From Blasia pusilla (Eukaryota > Marchantiophyta > Marchantiopsida > Blasiales), in assembly GCA_050084515.1 (NCBI GenBank), contig CM114271.1, positions 60,202,001 through 60,266,000 on the forward strand: 64,000 nucleotides of DNA, read 5' to 3'. A program made the position numbers and the translations under genes. The notes under the pieces were generated by a model. That model made no database searches. It had not been told where the DNA came from and worked only from the letters and a program-made list of their open reading frames with translations. This document shows, piece after piece, positions 24,302-36,560 of this stretch. Positions within the stretch are counted from its first letter, which is position 1. Each line of letters starts with the position of its first letter.

Positions 24302-24950
24302 CTGTCGTGCACACACACATCGCTACACAACATACATTGCTGTCGACAAACATACACACAAACACGCACGATCCCATGCTAACTCATGACATCCAAACAA
24401 CCAGACAAGAAGTACCAAAATATCTCCAATTAAATCAAGATCCAATTTCTCTCAACACCATAGCTCTCAAATGTGTGCACTCTTACATGTCTCTCTCAAT
24501 AACGAACCAAACCCTAATGAGAGGCTTGGGTTACACTCACAAGGCAAGGGACCATAGCTCCGCCTCCTAGTGCCAAGAGGTTCAACAAAGAGAGAATGAG
24601 CTCTCAAGTTCTCTCTCCTTGAGGTATACCCCGTTCCCTCTCCCAAGCTCTCTCCTCGGTAACCTATGCTTGAAGGTCACCTCCTTGGCTCCTGACCTGT
24701 TGTAGCGGGTCAAGGGTCACTTCCCAAAGTGGAAATTCAATGTTACCAAACATGAAAACTTACCCAAAATAGAAATTTTCTCTATATGGCTCCAAATGAG
24801 CCGAAACGAAGGGAAAACCTTCTCTCTCAGGTTTCCCAAGATCTCAGCAGGTCATTCTCGACCTCTCGAGCCTGTCCTCCTCTAATCACGAAGGCGCTTT
24901 ACTAGATCTCTCCAATCTATCCTAAAAAGTGGTGATATAGCCCTCATGGA
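24302..24950. repeat. solo LTR-like repeat related to the ends of the DNMT3 gypsy
   Basis: Matches 53,632-54,272 nearly along its whole length, and its second part (from about 24,430) matches 63,485-63,990. Shared words include GCTTGGGTTACACTCACAAG, AAGAGGTTCAACAAAGAGAG and TGGCTCCAAATGAG. Two of the three copies bracket the methyltransferase gypsy, so this one is best read as a solo LTR, or LTR fragment, of that family. Exact ends are not clear. Confidence 0.55.
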
Positions 24951-24959
24951 CGGAATTGA

Positions 24960-26260
24960 GAAACCTACTTCACGACATCTTATGAAGAGGAATAGAGGAG
25001 AAAGAATCTTTCTTATGTGCGAATGATTTTGAGACATCTCACTAAGTTGAGGTTGGAAGGGGCACGGACATCCTAAAAACTTGCTAAAAGTCAGCTTGGG
25101 ATCTAACTAGCCAGACCTAGAGTTGGGAGTCTAGATGTGAGTTTTAGGACCAAAACTAGTGGATTAAGGAAGATACTTAGCAAGTCCAAAGACCTCAAGA
25201 GTATCTATAGGGGAAGACACTTTCCCTCCCTATTCACTCACTTCTTGGAATCAAGAGTTAAGGATATTTTGTATTTTATTGTGTTTTAGGTTGTAAGCTA
25301 GGAGGTTTTCCTAGAGGCACTTTGAGGATTACATTGCGCTTAAGCTTGGGTAAGCATTAACATAGATAGATCAAAGTTGCATGTGTGAGAGGCAAGACAT
25401 GGGAGGTAGGGCAAGGATGTGAGTGCAGTTACGAGAGACTGTGTGGTAGGATATGGGAGCAAAGGGTGGGGGCCCATGGTAGGAAACAACAAGGTATATA
25501 TCTTAGGAGGTGGAAGTCAGGCTAAACTATGGGAAAATTTGAAATTGTGGAAAAAAATCTTGCACTAACATGTTTTACATATGCATCCCTTGGAGACCTT
25601 CCCCCTTACATATAGTTCTAGATATCTCCATCCCCCCCCCTTGGGAAAGTCCTCTTGGGCCGCTCATTTTGACCCTCAATCCAACTACCAATCTGATACT
25701 TGAAGGATGATTTCTCAATCATTGTTCATGCATTTGTCTTGATCTTTAATGCATTGGAATTATCTTTGTATGAGATTTCCAACGCCACCTTATTTGTACC
25801 AAATGATCATTGGGTCTGATTGTTATGATGATAAACACTACAAAACCCTCAAACGCTAGTCAAGTTCTAAATCCTGTTGGAAACCAACTCTCATAGGACT
25901 TGATCTCCTCTCAACTCTCGCTTTGAATTTGGTCCTGGTTTACCGGCTCACAACCCTCATCACATGAAATGGCTAACCTTGCTCACATCGCACATCTCAT
26001 TTCTCCTTCAAGAGACTTCTCTGATGCGCAACCATCCTAGTGTGAGCCTTCTAGAGTTATGATGTTCCGCATTTGCGCTCGTTTGGCTATGAGGGTTGCA
26101 ATAGCAATGGCCTGAAATGGGCCTTGTGCGGGCTAGTGCAAGCCTTGGGTGGACAAGTGCAGGCCCTATGAGGGTTTTGCAAGGTGATGCAAGTTTAACA
26201 TGGGCCAGGGCGGGCTCAATGCGGGCTAGAAAATGGGTGGCAAAACCCGATAGTGGTTGG
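24960..26260. other. non-coding spacer
   Basis: No gene recognised. 26.1-26.25 kb has GCGGGCT/GCAGGCC words like the GC-rich array at 35.4-36.6 kb. Confidence 0.5.
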
Positions 26261-26264
26261 CACA

Positions 26265-26978
26265 ACCCGTGTCGTGCGCCTACTCTCCTTGAACATTAAT
26301 CTTGTTGTTGCGGAAGCGTACGTTCAGTAGGTCACGCTCTCAACGCTGATCTGCATCCAAACACGCACTATGGTTAGTCGGGTCTTCGATCAATCAACGG
26401 GCTAACTTTCCAAGTTCTCGTCTTGGTCTCTCATCAAGTTCAACCTTTCTTGTTTTGCGGTTTATACACGGGCAAGTCTTGAAAGACTTGGGACAGACTT
26501 TCTGGTCGGTTCAGGAACCTCAAACAACGTTTCATGCCTGGCAGTTCCAACTGTCCGATGGACATCCAATGAGTCCCTAACCGAGACTTGCACAAAGTGA
26601 ATCTTGGGTCGAAATCCAAGTGTGGCATACAAAGTCCGCCCAAACTTTGGGAGTTTGGCATTGGAACTCGAAATCCAAATGGAAGTTTGGCGTAAGAACT
26701 CGAAACCCAAACCTGATCCAAGGGAGTGGACTTCTGTGGCCAGATTGTTTGTCCCAAGTCTTTTGAGACTTGTTTTGTGTTGTAAACCTTGAAACAAGGA
26801 AGGTTGAGCTTGATGAGAGACTAAGACAAGAACTCAAAAAGTTAGCCTGCTGATTGATCCCAAGACCCAACTAACCAGAGTGCGTGTTTGGATGCAGATC
26901 AGCGTTGAGAGCATGACCTACTGAACGCAAGCTTCCGCAACAACAAGATTAACGTTCAAGGAAAGTAGGCACACGACA
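26265..26978. repeat. inverted repeat: two opposed copies of one LTR
   Basis: 26,265-26,510 is the imperfect reverse complement of about 26,735-26,978. Examples are GCTGATCTGCATCCAAACACGC against GCGTGTTTGGATGCAGATCAGC and CAACGTTAATCTTGTTG-like ends. The right arm runs straight into the primer site of the chromovirus, so it is the 3' part of that element's 5' LTR. The left arm is an inverted copy. About 225 bp lie between. Overlapping open frames on both strands here come from this symmetry and are not genes. Confidence 0.75.
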
Positions 26979-26980
26979 CG

Positions 26981-26992
26981 TGGTATCAGAGC
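26981..26992 (+). promoter_or_regulatory. primer binding site, initiator Met-tRNA type
   Basis: TGGTATCAGAGC follows the LTR end (ACACGACACG), two bases after a CA. Confidence 0.9.
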
Positions 26993-27038
26993 TTATCCTT
27001 GGTGAGCGTGAACTTGGGGTTGTAGAAGATTTGGACGT

Positions 27039-28160
27039 TTGAGAAGAACTCAAGGTAGTTGGAAGACCGCGACGCTCAAGGAGAAACGCAAGAGACGAGG
27101 AGGAGATTTGAGAAAGCTAGGACTTGCAAATGGCCACCAAGGGCGAAGAACCAAGGAAGTTGCGAGTCAAAGCAAAAAGCCGAGAGACGAATCAATGACG
27201 GAACCTGAGCCAAAGGTGGAGATTGCAACTCCCAAAGTGTCGAGTCCCAGACATGAGGATGTTCCAAACGCAAATCTTTCCGCGGGGCCTTCGGCTCCAA
27301 ACTCAAACGACCCAGGATTTTATATCCAAATGATGGATTTGATGAAGTGATGGCGGACCAAATGGCCAAACTCAGCAAGGTGATGGTAGAACTCAAGTCG
27401 AATGGAGCCTCTAGTTCCGGCAAGAAGCTTTGTAATACAAATTTGCCAATTCCATTCACAGGAATGGGGCGTTCTTAGAAAGTGAGCAAATTTCTAACAA
27501 AACTCAAACTTTATTTCGAAGCCCAAAAGGCAGATGAGCAAGAAAAGATGACTATAGCGATCATGTTTCTGAAGGATCACGCTCTCCACTAGTGGACCAC
27601 TCACCGTAAAAAACACCTAGGCCGTGGAAGAACTTTGAGTTGGGAACATTTCAGGGAGTTGATTGGTAACCGATTCACTCCAAAATATCAAGAGTATCGC
27701 AATGGCATGGAGTTTATGAGGTTCAGCCAAAGCGGATCCCTCAGCGCTTATGTGCGAGAGCTCAGTGCACACATGAGCTCACTTTCCACGGATGAGTTTA
27801 CAAAGAAGGTGATCTTCTTAAGTGGACTCAAACCGAGCGCCAAAAATGCCCTCTTTTGTATGCCTCACATTCTAGAGACGTGCCCAAAGCTTCTGAGGCT
27901 AGCAGAGCATATATGGGACGATGAAGTCCAAAACCAAAAACCCTTTGAGCTGAAAAGTTTTTCTAAGTGACCAAAAAACAAAGGGACATCCAAGAGGGTT
28001 TTGAATGGGGGTGAGCGCAACCACGGAGGGTCTCTTGCCCTAGCAGCGAAACGAGTGGAACTCAACGCGAAGCCAAGAGAGCCGCCATTCCTGAAGTCAA
28101 CAAGTGCCAAATTGATTTGATTGTGGCGAACGCGGGCATATGGCTAAGGAATGTGTGAGG
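27039..28160 (+). pseudogene. chromovirus gag with zinc knuckle
   Basis: A basic N-terminus (27,039-27,350) and, after stops, the capsid segment at 27,635-27,970: WEHFRELIGNRFTPKYQEYR, FMRFSQSGSLSAYVREL and FLSGLKPSAKNAL, typical of the retrotransposon gag domain. Near 28,121-28,160 a knuckle reads FDCGERGHMAKEC. The first Cys is replaced by an in-frame TGA two residues before, so the ancestral motif was probably C-F-D-C. It would package RNA. Confidence 0.85.
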
Positions 28161-28378
28161 CCCAAGGTTAGTAAACCGAGTATGATTGCATTTGCTGCTA
28201 AGCACTTATTGGCGGGAGATCTAGATACATCTCTTCAAGTCACCAAGAGAACGCCCAATTTGGTTTACCTAGGATCCAAGATCGCTCATCGCTTCGTGAG
28301 GTTCCTAGAAAGACGGAGTTGGTGAACGCCATCACGAGGACGAGTTTGGCCGAGTTAGAGGAAGGATTCTTGTGCTAG

Positions 28379-28846
28379 ATGATACAAGTAGAGGATGATG
28401 CAAGCGCGAGATGTAGATATCAGAACTCAGCTTCAAAGGGGATCCGTGAAACACTCAAGAGAGTTGTGAAAGAATTTGGAGATGTGTTGACTAAGGAGCT
28501 TCCGACTAAGTTACCACCATATAGAGCGGTTGATCATAAGATAGAGGTGATACCCGAATCTCAACCACCTTTAAAGGCACCATATAGGTTGAATCAAGAA
28601 GAAGTTGCTGAGTTGAAGAAATAGTTGGGTGAACTGCTAGAGAGGGGTTACATCCAAACTAGCAAGTCACCATGTGGAGCTTCCGTCCCCTTTGTGAAGA
28701 AGAAGGATGGGAACTTTAGACTCTGTGTTGATTACTCGCTGCTGAATAAAGTGACAGTAAGGAGCAACTTTCCTCTTCCGAGGATGGATGACCTCTTTGA
28801 TCGATTGTCATGGGCCAAGTATTTCACTCGGATTGACCTGAAATGA
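28379..28846 (+). pseudogene. chromovirus reverse transcriptase, N-terminal half only
   Basis: Reads FGDVLTKELPTKLPPYRAVD and IEVIPESQPPLKAPYRLNQE, a stop, then [39 protein letters not shown] and [11 protein letters not shown]. That is the fingers and first catalytic Asp region of a gypsy RT. Immediately after IDLK the match jumps to sequence normally found past the palm, so the segment with the Y-x-D-D box is deleted. The enzyme cannot work. Confidence 0.9.
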
Positions 28847-28849
28847 GGA

Positions 28850-29470
28850 CATTTGTTAATGCAGATAGAGTGTGTCCAGACATGGAGAAGGTAAGCATGA
28901 TTGCCAAATGGGAACCGCCTTCGATTGTGAAGGGGATGAAAAGGTTCATCGGAGTGTTCCAGTTTTACCAAACATACGTGAAGAACTTTTCGAGAATAGT
29001 GAAACCTCTCACAGATTGGACCGCAAAGTTTGCCAACACAACATGGACCGAGGAAGTGGATAAAGCGTTCAATTGAGTCAAGGAAATCCTCTCGTAGGAA
29101 CCAGTTCTGAAGCTGTCAGAGTTTGACCAACCGTTCGAGGTACACACTAATGCTAGTGATTTTGCAATGTTGGTGCAAAAAGGGAGACCTCTAGCATACG
29201 AGACCAAGAAGCTTAGCGACACCAAAAGGAGATGGCCCACTCATGAGAAAGAGTTGTTCGCGGTGGTTCATTGCTTGAGGAAGTGGCATCACTATCTAGG
29301 ACTTCACAAAACTTGAGTATTCACTGATAACATATCGCTCAATTATTTTGAGACCTAGGATCGCGTAACACCAAAGAAACTCCAATGGCATGATACCTTG
29401 GCATTGACGAATATGGAGCTAATCCAGAAGCCGGGTAAAGACAATGTCATTCCAGATGCATTAAGTTGTA
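28850..29470 (+). pseudogene. chromovirus RT connection and RNase H
   Basis: Begins NADRVCPDMEKVSMIAKWE and FIGVFQFYQTYVKNFSRIVK (the RT thumb/tether), then FEVHTNASDFAMLVQ, LAYETKKLSDTKRRW and HEKELFAVVHCLRKWHHYL, and TDNISLNYF. These carry the RNase H positions, although the first Asp appears as Asn (HTNAS where D-A-S is usual). Stops near 29,076 and 29,315. Confidence 0.85.
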
Positions 29471-30480
29471 GGGATGAGCATATGCCATCGACGACACAAG
29501 TGTTGAGAGCAATGTTCCCTAATGAAACAGACCTCGGAAGAAGGATTCGTGAAGGATACATGAAGGATGCGCAAGCGAGTGAGTACCTTGGGAAGTTGAA
29601 GCAGGGCAAGAAGGTGGCCAATCTAAGTTTGAGGCACGACTTGCTAAGGTTTAAGCAAAGCAGGATCTATGAAGGCCAAGGCAAGCTACAGACCAAAGTG
29701 TTTGTGGAATTTCAGAATGGACCTTTGGCAGGACACAAAGGGGAGAAATCAACTCTTGCTATTTTGGCCAAGAGGTTCTTCTCGCCCAACATGAAGGAAG
29801 ATGTTACTCAATATGTGAAGAACTGCGTGACCTGTCAGGAAAATAGAGGGAGGGACCCTTGCAAAGCATTAGCATGGATTTCATTATGAGTCTTCCAAAA
29901 TTTGAGGGATACAACGTTATACTTATGATAATTGATCAGTTTAGCAAGTTGGGGAGGTTTGTGCCGACGAGAGATTCTACCACAACCTACACAACTTCCC
30001 GACTATTCTTGGATGGTTGGTGGCGAGCTCACGGATTGCCTAGGAGCATTGTGTCTGATCGAGATTCAAAGTTTACCAGTGCCTTTTGGAAACATCTATT
30101 CAGGAGGTTCCGAACCAAACTCAGCTTTAGTAAGGCCTTCCATCCTCAAACGGATGGGCAAACGGAAAATTAAACTCGGTCGTGAACCAGTACTTAAGGA
30201 ATTATATGAGTGCGGACCAAAGAGATTGGGCCAAGTGGCTAAGTATGGCTGAGTATTGTTACAACTTGACCAAGCATTCTACAATTGGAGAATCTCCGTT
30301 TCTTCTGGCGTATCAAAGAGAACCAGAAGGGCCTCTTGACTTGGCTCTTTTGAAGGGCACTACATCGACACACACTCGTCAAGCAACAGTGGAATGTTTG
30401 TAAGTGGAAATGCAGGAACGACAAGAGTGAGCGAGGAAAAGTCTTGCCAAGGCTTAACTAAGGCACGTGAAGCATGCTAA
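29470..30480 (+). pseudogene. chromovirus integrase
   Basis: A zinc-binding end around 29,720-29,845 (AGHKGEKSTLAIL, then CVTCQENR), the core SISMDFIMSLPK (first Asp), SDRDSKFTSAFW (second Asp), and FHPQTDGQTEN where the catalytic Glu follows Thr. Then QRDWAKWLSMAEYCYNLTKH and FLLAYQREP. A stop after QTEN and frame changes inactivate it. Confidence 0.9.
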
Positions 30481-30617
30481 CAAAATTCGGCGCCAAGTGA
30501 GTTTCCAAGTTGGGGAACAAGTGTGGTTGAGTGTAAAGAATCTCACTCTTCTAAAGGAATTGTTCGCGAAATTTTCAGCCAAGTATGATGGACCATATGT
30601 AATCAAGGCAAAGCCAT

Positions 30618-30908
30618 TTGAGGATGTACACATTGGAGTTGCCAAACGAGTTCAAGATTCACCCGACTTTCCATGTGTCATTATTGAAGAAGTGTCTTCA
30701 AGACAATGTGCATCCGGAACAAAGGATGGTGTTGAGACCACAACCGATCATCAGAAATGAGGAACGAGAGTTTGAGGTGGAGACCATTTTGCATTCTAGA
30801 CGTAGAGCCGCCAAGTACGAGTACTTGGTCAAGTGGAAAGGCTACCATATGAAAGAGGCGACTTGGATTGCGGAGGTGGATCTTGAACATGCGCAAGAAG
30901 TATTGTGA
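30618..30908 (+). pseudogene. integrase C-terminus with chromodomain
   Basis: PTFHVSLLKKCLQDNVHPEQ is the GPY/F-side linker. The last 50 residues read FEVETILHSRRRAAKYEYLV, KWKGYHMKEATWIAEVDLEH, which is a chromodomain (aromatic positions Y, W, and W of the ATWI segment). Chromodomains guide chromovirus insertion to methylated histone H3. The 97-codon piece is open to its stop at 30,906. Confidence 0.9.
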
Positions 30909-30960
30909 GACTTCAAATGGATGCAAGATAGGCACATACGTTAGTACATGGTGAAGCAAA

Positions 30961-33480
30961 GGACATAACTTGTGACCTGGAAGCTTGGGCCAATAACCGT
31001 TGTAACTAGCAATGTCTAGTTGTTACAATAAAGAATGCATGGATTTAGAGATTTGATGCTTGTGATTATGATTTTGAGTTCGGTAGTGCATATCATTGAG
31101 TAGTTCTTCATATGCTTATGATGTAAGTCAAAGAGGCCAAACAATAAGTATTTGAGACGAGAGCTTGTATTCGGATAAGGCATCTAGATCAGGACCAGAT
31201 GTTAAAGTACTAGCATTTGGACCCGCCCTAACGTCGGCGGGGCAAATTAGTCTGTCTTGGGGGTTGTGGTTATCTCATTGATGTTGCATGAGTGAACTTA
31301 GTGACGCGCCTAAGTAGAATACGAGTGACCAAAAAGTAGTACGAGTTGGCTAGGTAAACATGCGGTTGTTTACAAATAGTGAGTGAAGTGTTAGGTTGCA
31401 GTCTTAGTTAGCTTATTTTGATAGTTTAGATTAGTTCTGCAAAACTGGTCTAGGTTGATTGAAGTGAAGAAGCTAATAATTCTAAGGGCTGCAAGCGAAT
31501 CCTCGAGGTCTAGACCAAGCCCATAATGGATAGTGGATGCAATTATGGCATAGGAGTATTAAATGATACTGGCACTTTCTTACATATCACACAAAAACTT
31601 ATAAACTTAAATACAGTTGTCACATCCTTGATTCCCTTGCCACTAGTATTGTCCATGGAGCTAGCTATACATGCACTATTTCCTTATGGGTATGTATGTG
31701 TCGTACCAATCCTCCCTTATCGGATACATATGGAACTTCTCATGCCTTCCCACCATCCCATGCTTGCAACAGATAAGTATCCTCCCATTTGAATTGGCTC
31801 GCTCGCTGTAGGATTTAGTCCTACTACATTCCATCTACTATTCTTATTGCCCCTCTTATGCAGAAATACTCCAAGCTAGATAACCACATTATTATGAATT
31901 CTCAGTTGACTTGTCATGGCCTTACTATGCTTTGAGTCCAAGTCCTTTCCATCCCCCACACTACTCGACATCAATAAAGCCTTGCCCTATGTCTCCATCA
32001 AACTAATTAAACAAATTTTTCGTGTACCAATTTGACACTCTCCACTAGTACATTCACAATTATCTTGCAAGTGCCAACATCCGCTATTAAGTTGTAATAA
32101 AGTGGTCAAGTTCTCACAAGACAATCGCAAGTTTCCAACTTGGTTGCTTGCAAGATAGTCACACCATTACATATTTTAGCTCCATGTTCCAACTCCCTCA
32201 GGACTCCAAACAAACATTTTATTACACTCAAAACTCAATTACAAGATAGTCGCAATACACCCGCAACAGAGTCGCAATGATTCGTAATGAAGTCACAGAT
32301 GTTTGAGTGGGATGCGGTTGATACTTGCAAATGCACAAGAAATCAGCCGCAACATGAGTTCTTTTTAAATTTCCAAAATTTTATTAAAATTTCTTTGCAT
32401 CACCAAAATTTCATTCATATTTGAACACATACAATGCTGGTCAAAATGGATTTATATACGTATGGATTTACAAAATGTATGTCTATTGAAATGATTAGCA
32501 AGCAAAGCTAATTGTATCTACGTCTTGGACATGCACCTAACTTGCCATGTGGACATGTCTGACTTGGATAGGTTGAAGGTCCCACTTTTGAAGAAGTTCC
32601 TACATGTGTCACTTGAGCTTGGACCTTCCTATGAATGGTGGCCCAATTACCCAGCCTAGGGATGCTACTTTCACAACTCATGTGGTGCCTACTAAGAATA
32701 GGCCCACACTATCCACTAGGTCTACAACTCCAAGACAACCTTCTACTATGCATAAGTGTAACTAGTTGCTTGGTGAGGAGTCCTTTATGCTCGTTTGCAT
32801 CGTACTCCTCCTCCTTTGCCTCATTCTAGGAGAAAAAATTCTCATCCAAATGATTAGATTCCAAAATCACATTTGACCCAGATGATGCAGGCATGTTTTC
32901 ATTTGAATGACGCATGTCATGCTAAACAATAAATCCCACTAAGTATCAATAGTATCACAAATCTAAATACTGGCCTTTTAAAAAATAATCTAGTATTAAT
33001 AACTTACCATGGAGGCTATAACATCTTGGTTGGCAAAGACGTCATCTCAAGTCTTCCAACCCTATCTCCTATCTTCCAACTTTGCATCACATCATCCATG
33101 ATCTAGGGAGTTGACTATTCCCCATAATTCTTGAACTACACAAAACAACCACATAATTAGTTAAACGTGCTATAATTTGAACTACATCATAAATTCTAAG
33201 GGTGCTAGAAGTTAAGAACTACTCATAAATGCATATGTAAATGCATATACTCTGCAAAGAAGCATGCCCCCTTTACTTCAAGAGGCAAACTTTATACTTC
33301 TACTAACGGTTTCCTATTGACTCAATCTCTATGAGGATCTTGGACTAGTGCCAACTTCCTTTGAGGAAACGTCGTCCATGATTCAACAAAAGATGGGTCG
33401 CAATTGGTAGATATTGGCATGTCCAACCTTCACATCAACGTATCCTCTACTCACAATGTCATGTAGTAAAATTGATCCGA
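30961..33480. other. non-coding spacer
   Basis: No gene recognised. 32.0-32.35 kb repeats TTGCAAG/CGCAA words seen near 6.3 kb. Confidence 0.5.
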
Positions 33481-33489
33481 CATGAACAT

Positions 33490-34880
33490 TCCACTCTCAT
33501 TAGTGTTAGAGAGAGTTTATGTAAGTATTTAATGATTAGCTTAGAAAAATGAATTTTAATGCTTAAACCTTTTGATGTCACTCATTTATGCGGGCCCAAC
33601 TCTAGGAAAAGAGGTCATAAATAAGACATGCAAAAAAATAAAAGTAAAGTAGCGGCTTCGTATGTACTCATTTATGCGACAAAACTTTATGAAAAAAGGT
33701 TATAAATGAGACACAGAAAAAATAATAGTAGTAAAGTAGTGGTTTGATGTATTAATGATAATAAAACTAAAGTAGTCATTATTGGCAAAGAAGTCAATAC
33801 CAGGATATTTGGAGTAGTTGCGAGGATATGAAGTGGTTTTATGACGATATTTTATGAAGACATAAAAAAGAATCTACTTCTATCCAAGCTTTGAGAGAAA
33901 ACTATGTGGCACAAGATAAGATTTATCTTATTTTACACTCTTGTGGATCCCTCATGAATAAATAAAGAGGACGGACCTTTAAGGGTTCATTACCTTGCAT
34001 TCCATTTTTCTCTAGTTGTCTAAGTCATTCTTGAGACAATGATATTGGACTTGGTTGCTCTTCTAGTGAGAGTGGATTATCATAGCTTGGCCATGATCCA
34101 TTCTAGAGGAGTTTGAGAGTTTGATGAGTGTGGAGTCGACTACTTTGGAAAGATATCTTATCTTAGAAGAGTTGTGTTTGTCATTCTTGAGACTATGGTA
34201 TTGGACTTGGTTACTCATTCAATGAGAGTGGATAATCCTTTAACAAGAATAACTCCAAGATGAGCCATTCTTAAGGGGTTTGGAGATTGATGAGTCTTAT
34301 CACTCATTCATGAGTTTGAGCAAATAAGTATAGCGATCACATGCAATCTTAAATTGTACAAGAAAAGAGAAAGATAAGGATAGATGATATTTGTCAACCA
34401 TGGATAGAGATGGAGCATGAGTGATGCCCAATTTTCCTTTCCTTAATCTATACCATGAAAAGGTCTTCTTTGTAGATCAGCATTGGTTGATTCGTTATCT
34501 GGTATAAAATTTTGGAGAGACATTTATGAACCAAGTCATGCAATCACCAAATCCAATGATGCTTCCAAGTGTCTCGTACAGAATTACTTTGGATTGTGTA
34601 TTATATATCCTCATTTAGTAACTTATGGATGTAAATAGACCTTCTCAAGTAGGATTTAATACCAATTGTGTCATTTCCCTAGTGTACCAATGAAAAGTGG
34701 TTTACAAAGATTTCTAGTTAAGAATTTTGGGATAAGGTGCTACGAAGAAATGATTTCCTCGACATACCCATTTGTAATCCTTATCGTTATAGAATGAAGA
34801 GTGTACATCGTGATTCCATACTAAATAGGAGAAAAAAGTAGATAATTTATCTTGCATCAAGAACTGTCGTAGCCAAAAGA
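33490..34880. repeat. left arm of a long inverted repeat
   Basis: Matches the reverse complement of 39,045-40,240. Matching landmarks run in reversed order: the ATTAGTGTTAGAGAGAGTTT end, GGCACAAGATAAGATT, ATGGATAGAGATGGAGCATG, TAGAATGAAGA-GTGTACAT and CTTGCATCAA. The arms differ by many substitutions and small indels. They enclose about 4.2 kb holding a GC-rich array and a hAT fragment. They may be terminal inverted repeats of a large element or two opposed copies of one dispersed repeat. Confidence 0.75.
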
Positions 34881-35404
34881 TCCGTCCTTACTCGAAAAAA
34901 GGCTCTCTATACGATAAGAGAGTCAATCTCAACGCCTTATGCACCACCAAGGTAATCTTATGACATCGATCACAAGTGAACCTTGAGATCATTCTTGCCA
35001 TACAATCCAAAGATATCAATGTATCATTATGAGACTCTACAACAATGAATTTCTAGATGTTATGGTGATACAAGGATATCCTATGATTTTTATTTAGCCA
35101 CACGTCCATAATAGAAATTTGTTGCTCATATACCTACTTGTAGACTAAGGCGAAGTAACATTTTTGCCTCATTAGTAGTTGAAAACCCTAATGAGTTAAA
35201 CATGAGGCTCCTTAGGGTCTAATTCTCACAAAACCACGTTCAATTGAGGGTAGCACTATAATCTTGCCACTTATAGCCAACATACCATCATCATCCTCCA
35301 AACCCATCCCTCGTATTTTCACCATGCACGTTGTCAAATCAAGGGCTTTTCTTTGAATAAGGGCGGGCCCAACATACCTTCTAGTTGTGGCTAAAGTTGC
35401 ACAA

Positions 35405-36560
35405 AAATAGACAAGTCCGTCCATGGGATGGACATCTCCGGACATGACAACGGACATGGAACACTAGGTGCGAACACGGGTTTTTCAGGCGCCCAGATCG
35501 GCAGCGCGGGCTCCACTGGCGGGCCATTGATACGGCTCCGATGAAGGGTACGAGCCTCAGTCGCGATGCAAGGTGCAAGCGAGGACAATGTGCGGGCTAG
35601 GGCGCGGGCCCTAAAGCCCACGTCTGGGATGGTTGCGGGCTGCCGAGCAGGCACGCGGGCTTTTTGGGGGCCTTTGAGCCCCCATGCGGGCTAAGTGCGG
35701 GCCATGAAGCCCATGCGCGAGCTACGGCACGGGCCTTGGAGCTCACATGTGGGCAAGGATGCAGGCCTTGAAGCCCGCGCACGGGCTAGTTTTTGGGCCC
35801 TGAACCCTCGCGCGTGGGCTTGTTGCGGGCCTTGGAGCCTGCATGCAGGCTAGGATGCAGGCCTTGAAGCCCGCATCCAGGTTGACTACGAGCCGCTTGC
35901 GGGCCTCGGCGGGCGCCATAGAGCCTGCGCACAAGCTTGGGCACGGGCTGCTTGCGGGCCCTGAAGCTTGGCCTGCTTTAGGGCCTAGGAGCCCGTATGT
36001 GGGCTAGGGCGCGGGCTTGCATGCGGGCTACCGAGCCCACACACAGGCTCGTTGCGGGCCTTAGAGCCCGCATGCAGGCTAGGTTGCGAGTTGATTGCGG
36101 GCTATGATGTAGACTATTTGCGGGCATGGGAGCTCGCATGGGATCCTACATGCGGACTACGGCGCGAGCTTGCCTAGAGGCCGTCAGGCTTGCAAGCTCG
36201 GGCAAGTTGCGGGCCTTGGAGCCCGCGCAAAGCGTGCGCACAGACTCCAAGGCTCGTAGTGCGGGCTTGGGCGCGGGCTCGCATAGAGGCTCTCAAGCCC
36301 GCAAGCACGAGCAAGTTGCAGGCCCTGGAGCCCGCGCACTCCAAAGCCCGTAGTGCGGGCTAGGGCGCGGGCTCGCAGGTAGGCCGCTTAGCGTGCTCGC
36401 GGCCCCAAGAGCCTGCGGATGGCTCGCACAACGGACTTGCAGCCCTCGCAGAGCCCGCGTGCGGGATGCTTGTAGGCCTTGGAGCCTGCATGTGAGGTAG
36501 GGCGCGAGGCCGCGCACGAGCTCTTTGCGGGCCGTGCGGGCCAGGGGTTATGGGCGGGCC
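35405..36560. repeat. GC-rich degenerate tandem array
   Basis: Over 1.1 kb the words GCGGGCT, GCGGGCC, TTGGAGCCCGC and GGCGCGGGCT recur every few tens of bases in an imperfect array, in sharp contrast to AT-rich flanks. It opens with the stem GTCCGTCCATGGGATGGAC at about 35,411. Open frames within it on both strands are low-complexity by-products. A shorter related stretch lies at 38.71-38.81 kb and another near 26.1-26.25 kb. Confidence 0.75.

Larger units (their letters stand above)
26735..30960 (+). mobile_element. Ty3/gypsy chromovirus with internal RT deletion
   Basis: LTR end, primer site, gag, zinc knuckle, reverse transcriptase, RNase H, integrase and chromodomain follow in gypsy order. 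The RT palm, including the catalytic D-D box, is missing and the protease is largely unrecognisable, so the element is dead. I could not find the 3' LTR; sequence after 30,960 shows no match to 26,735-26,980. A chromodomain at the end of integrase defines the chromovirus branch. Confidence 0.88.

Noticed and set aside
26440-26870. Overlapping frames on both strands
   Set aside because: Explained by the inverted LTR pair.
35405-36560. CRISPR-like array
   Set aside because: Units are degenerate and have no unique spacers; a plant nuclear context also argues against it.
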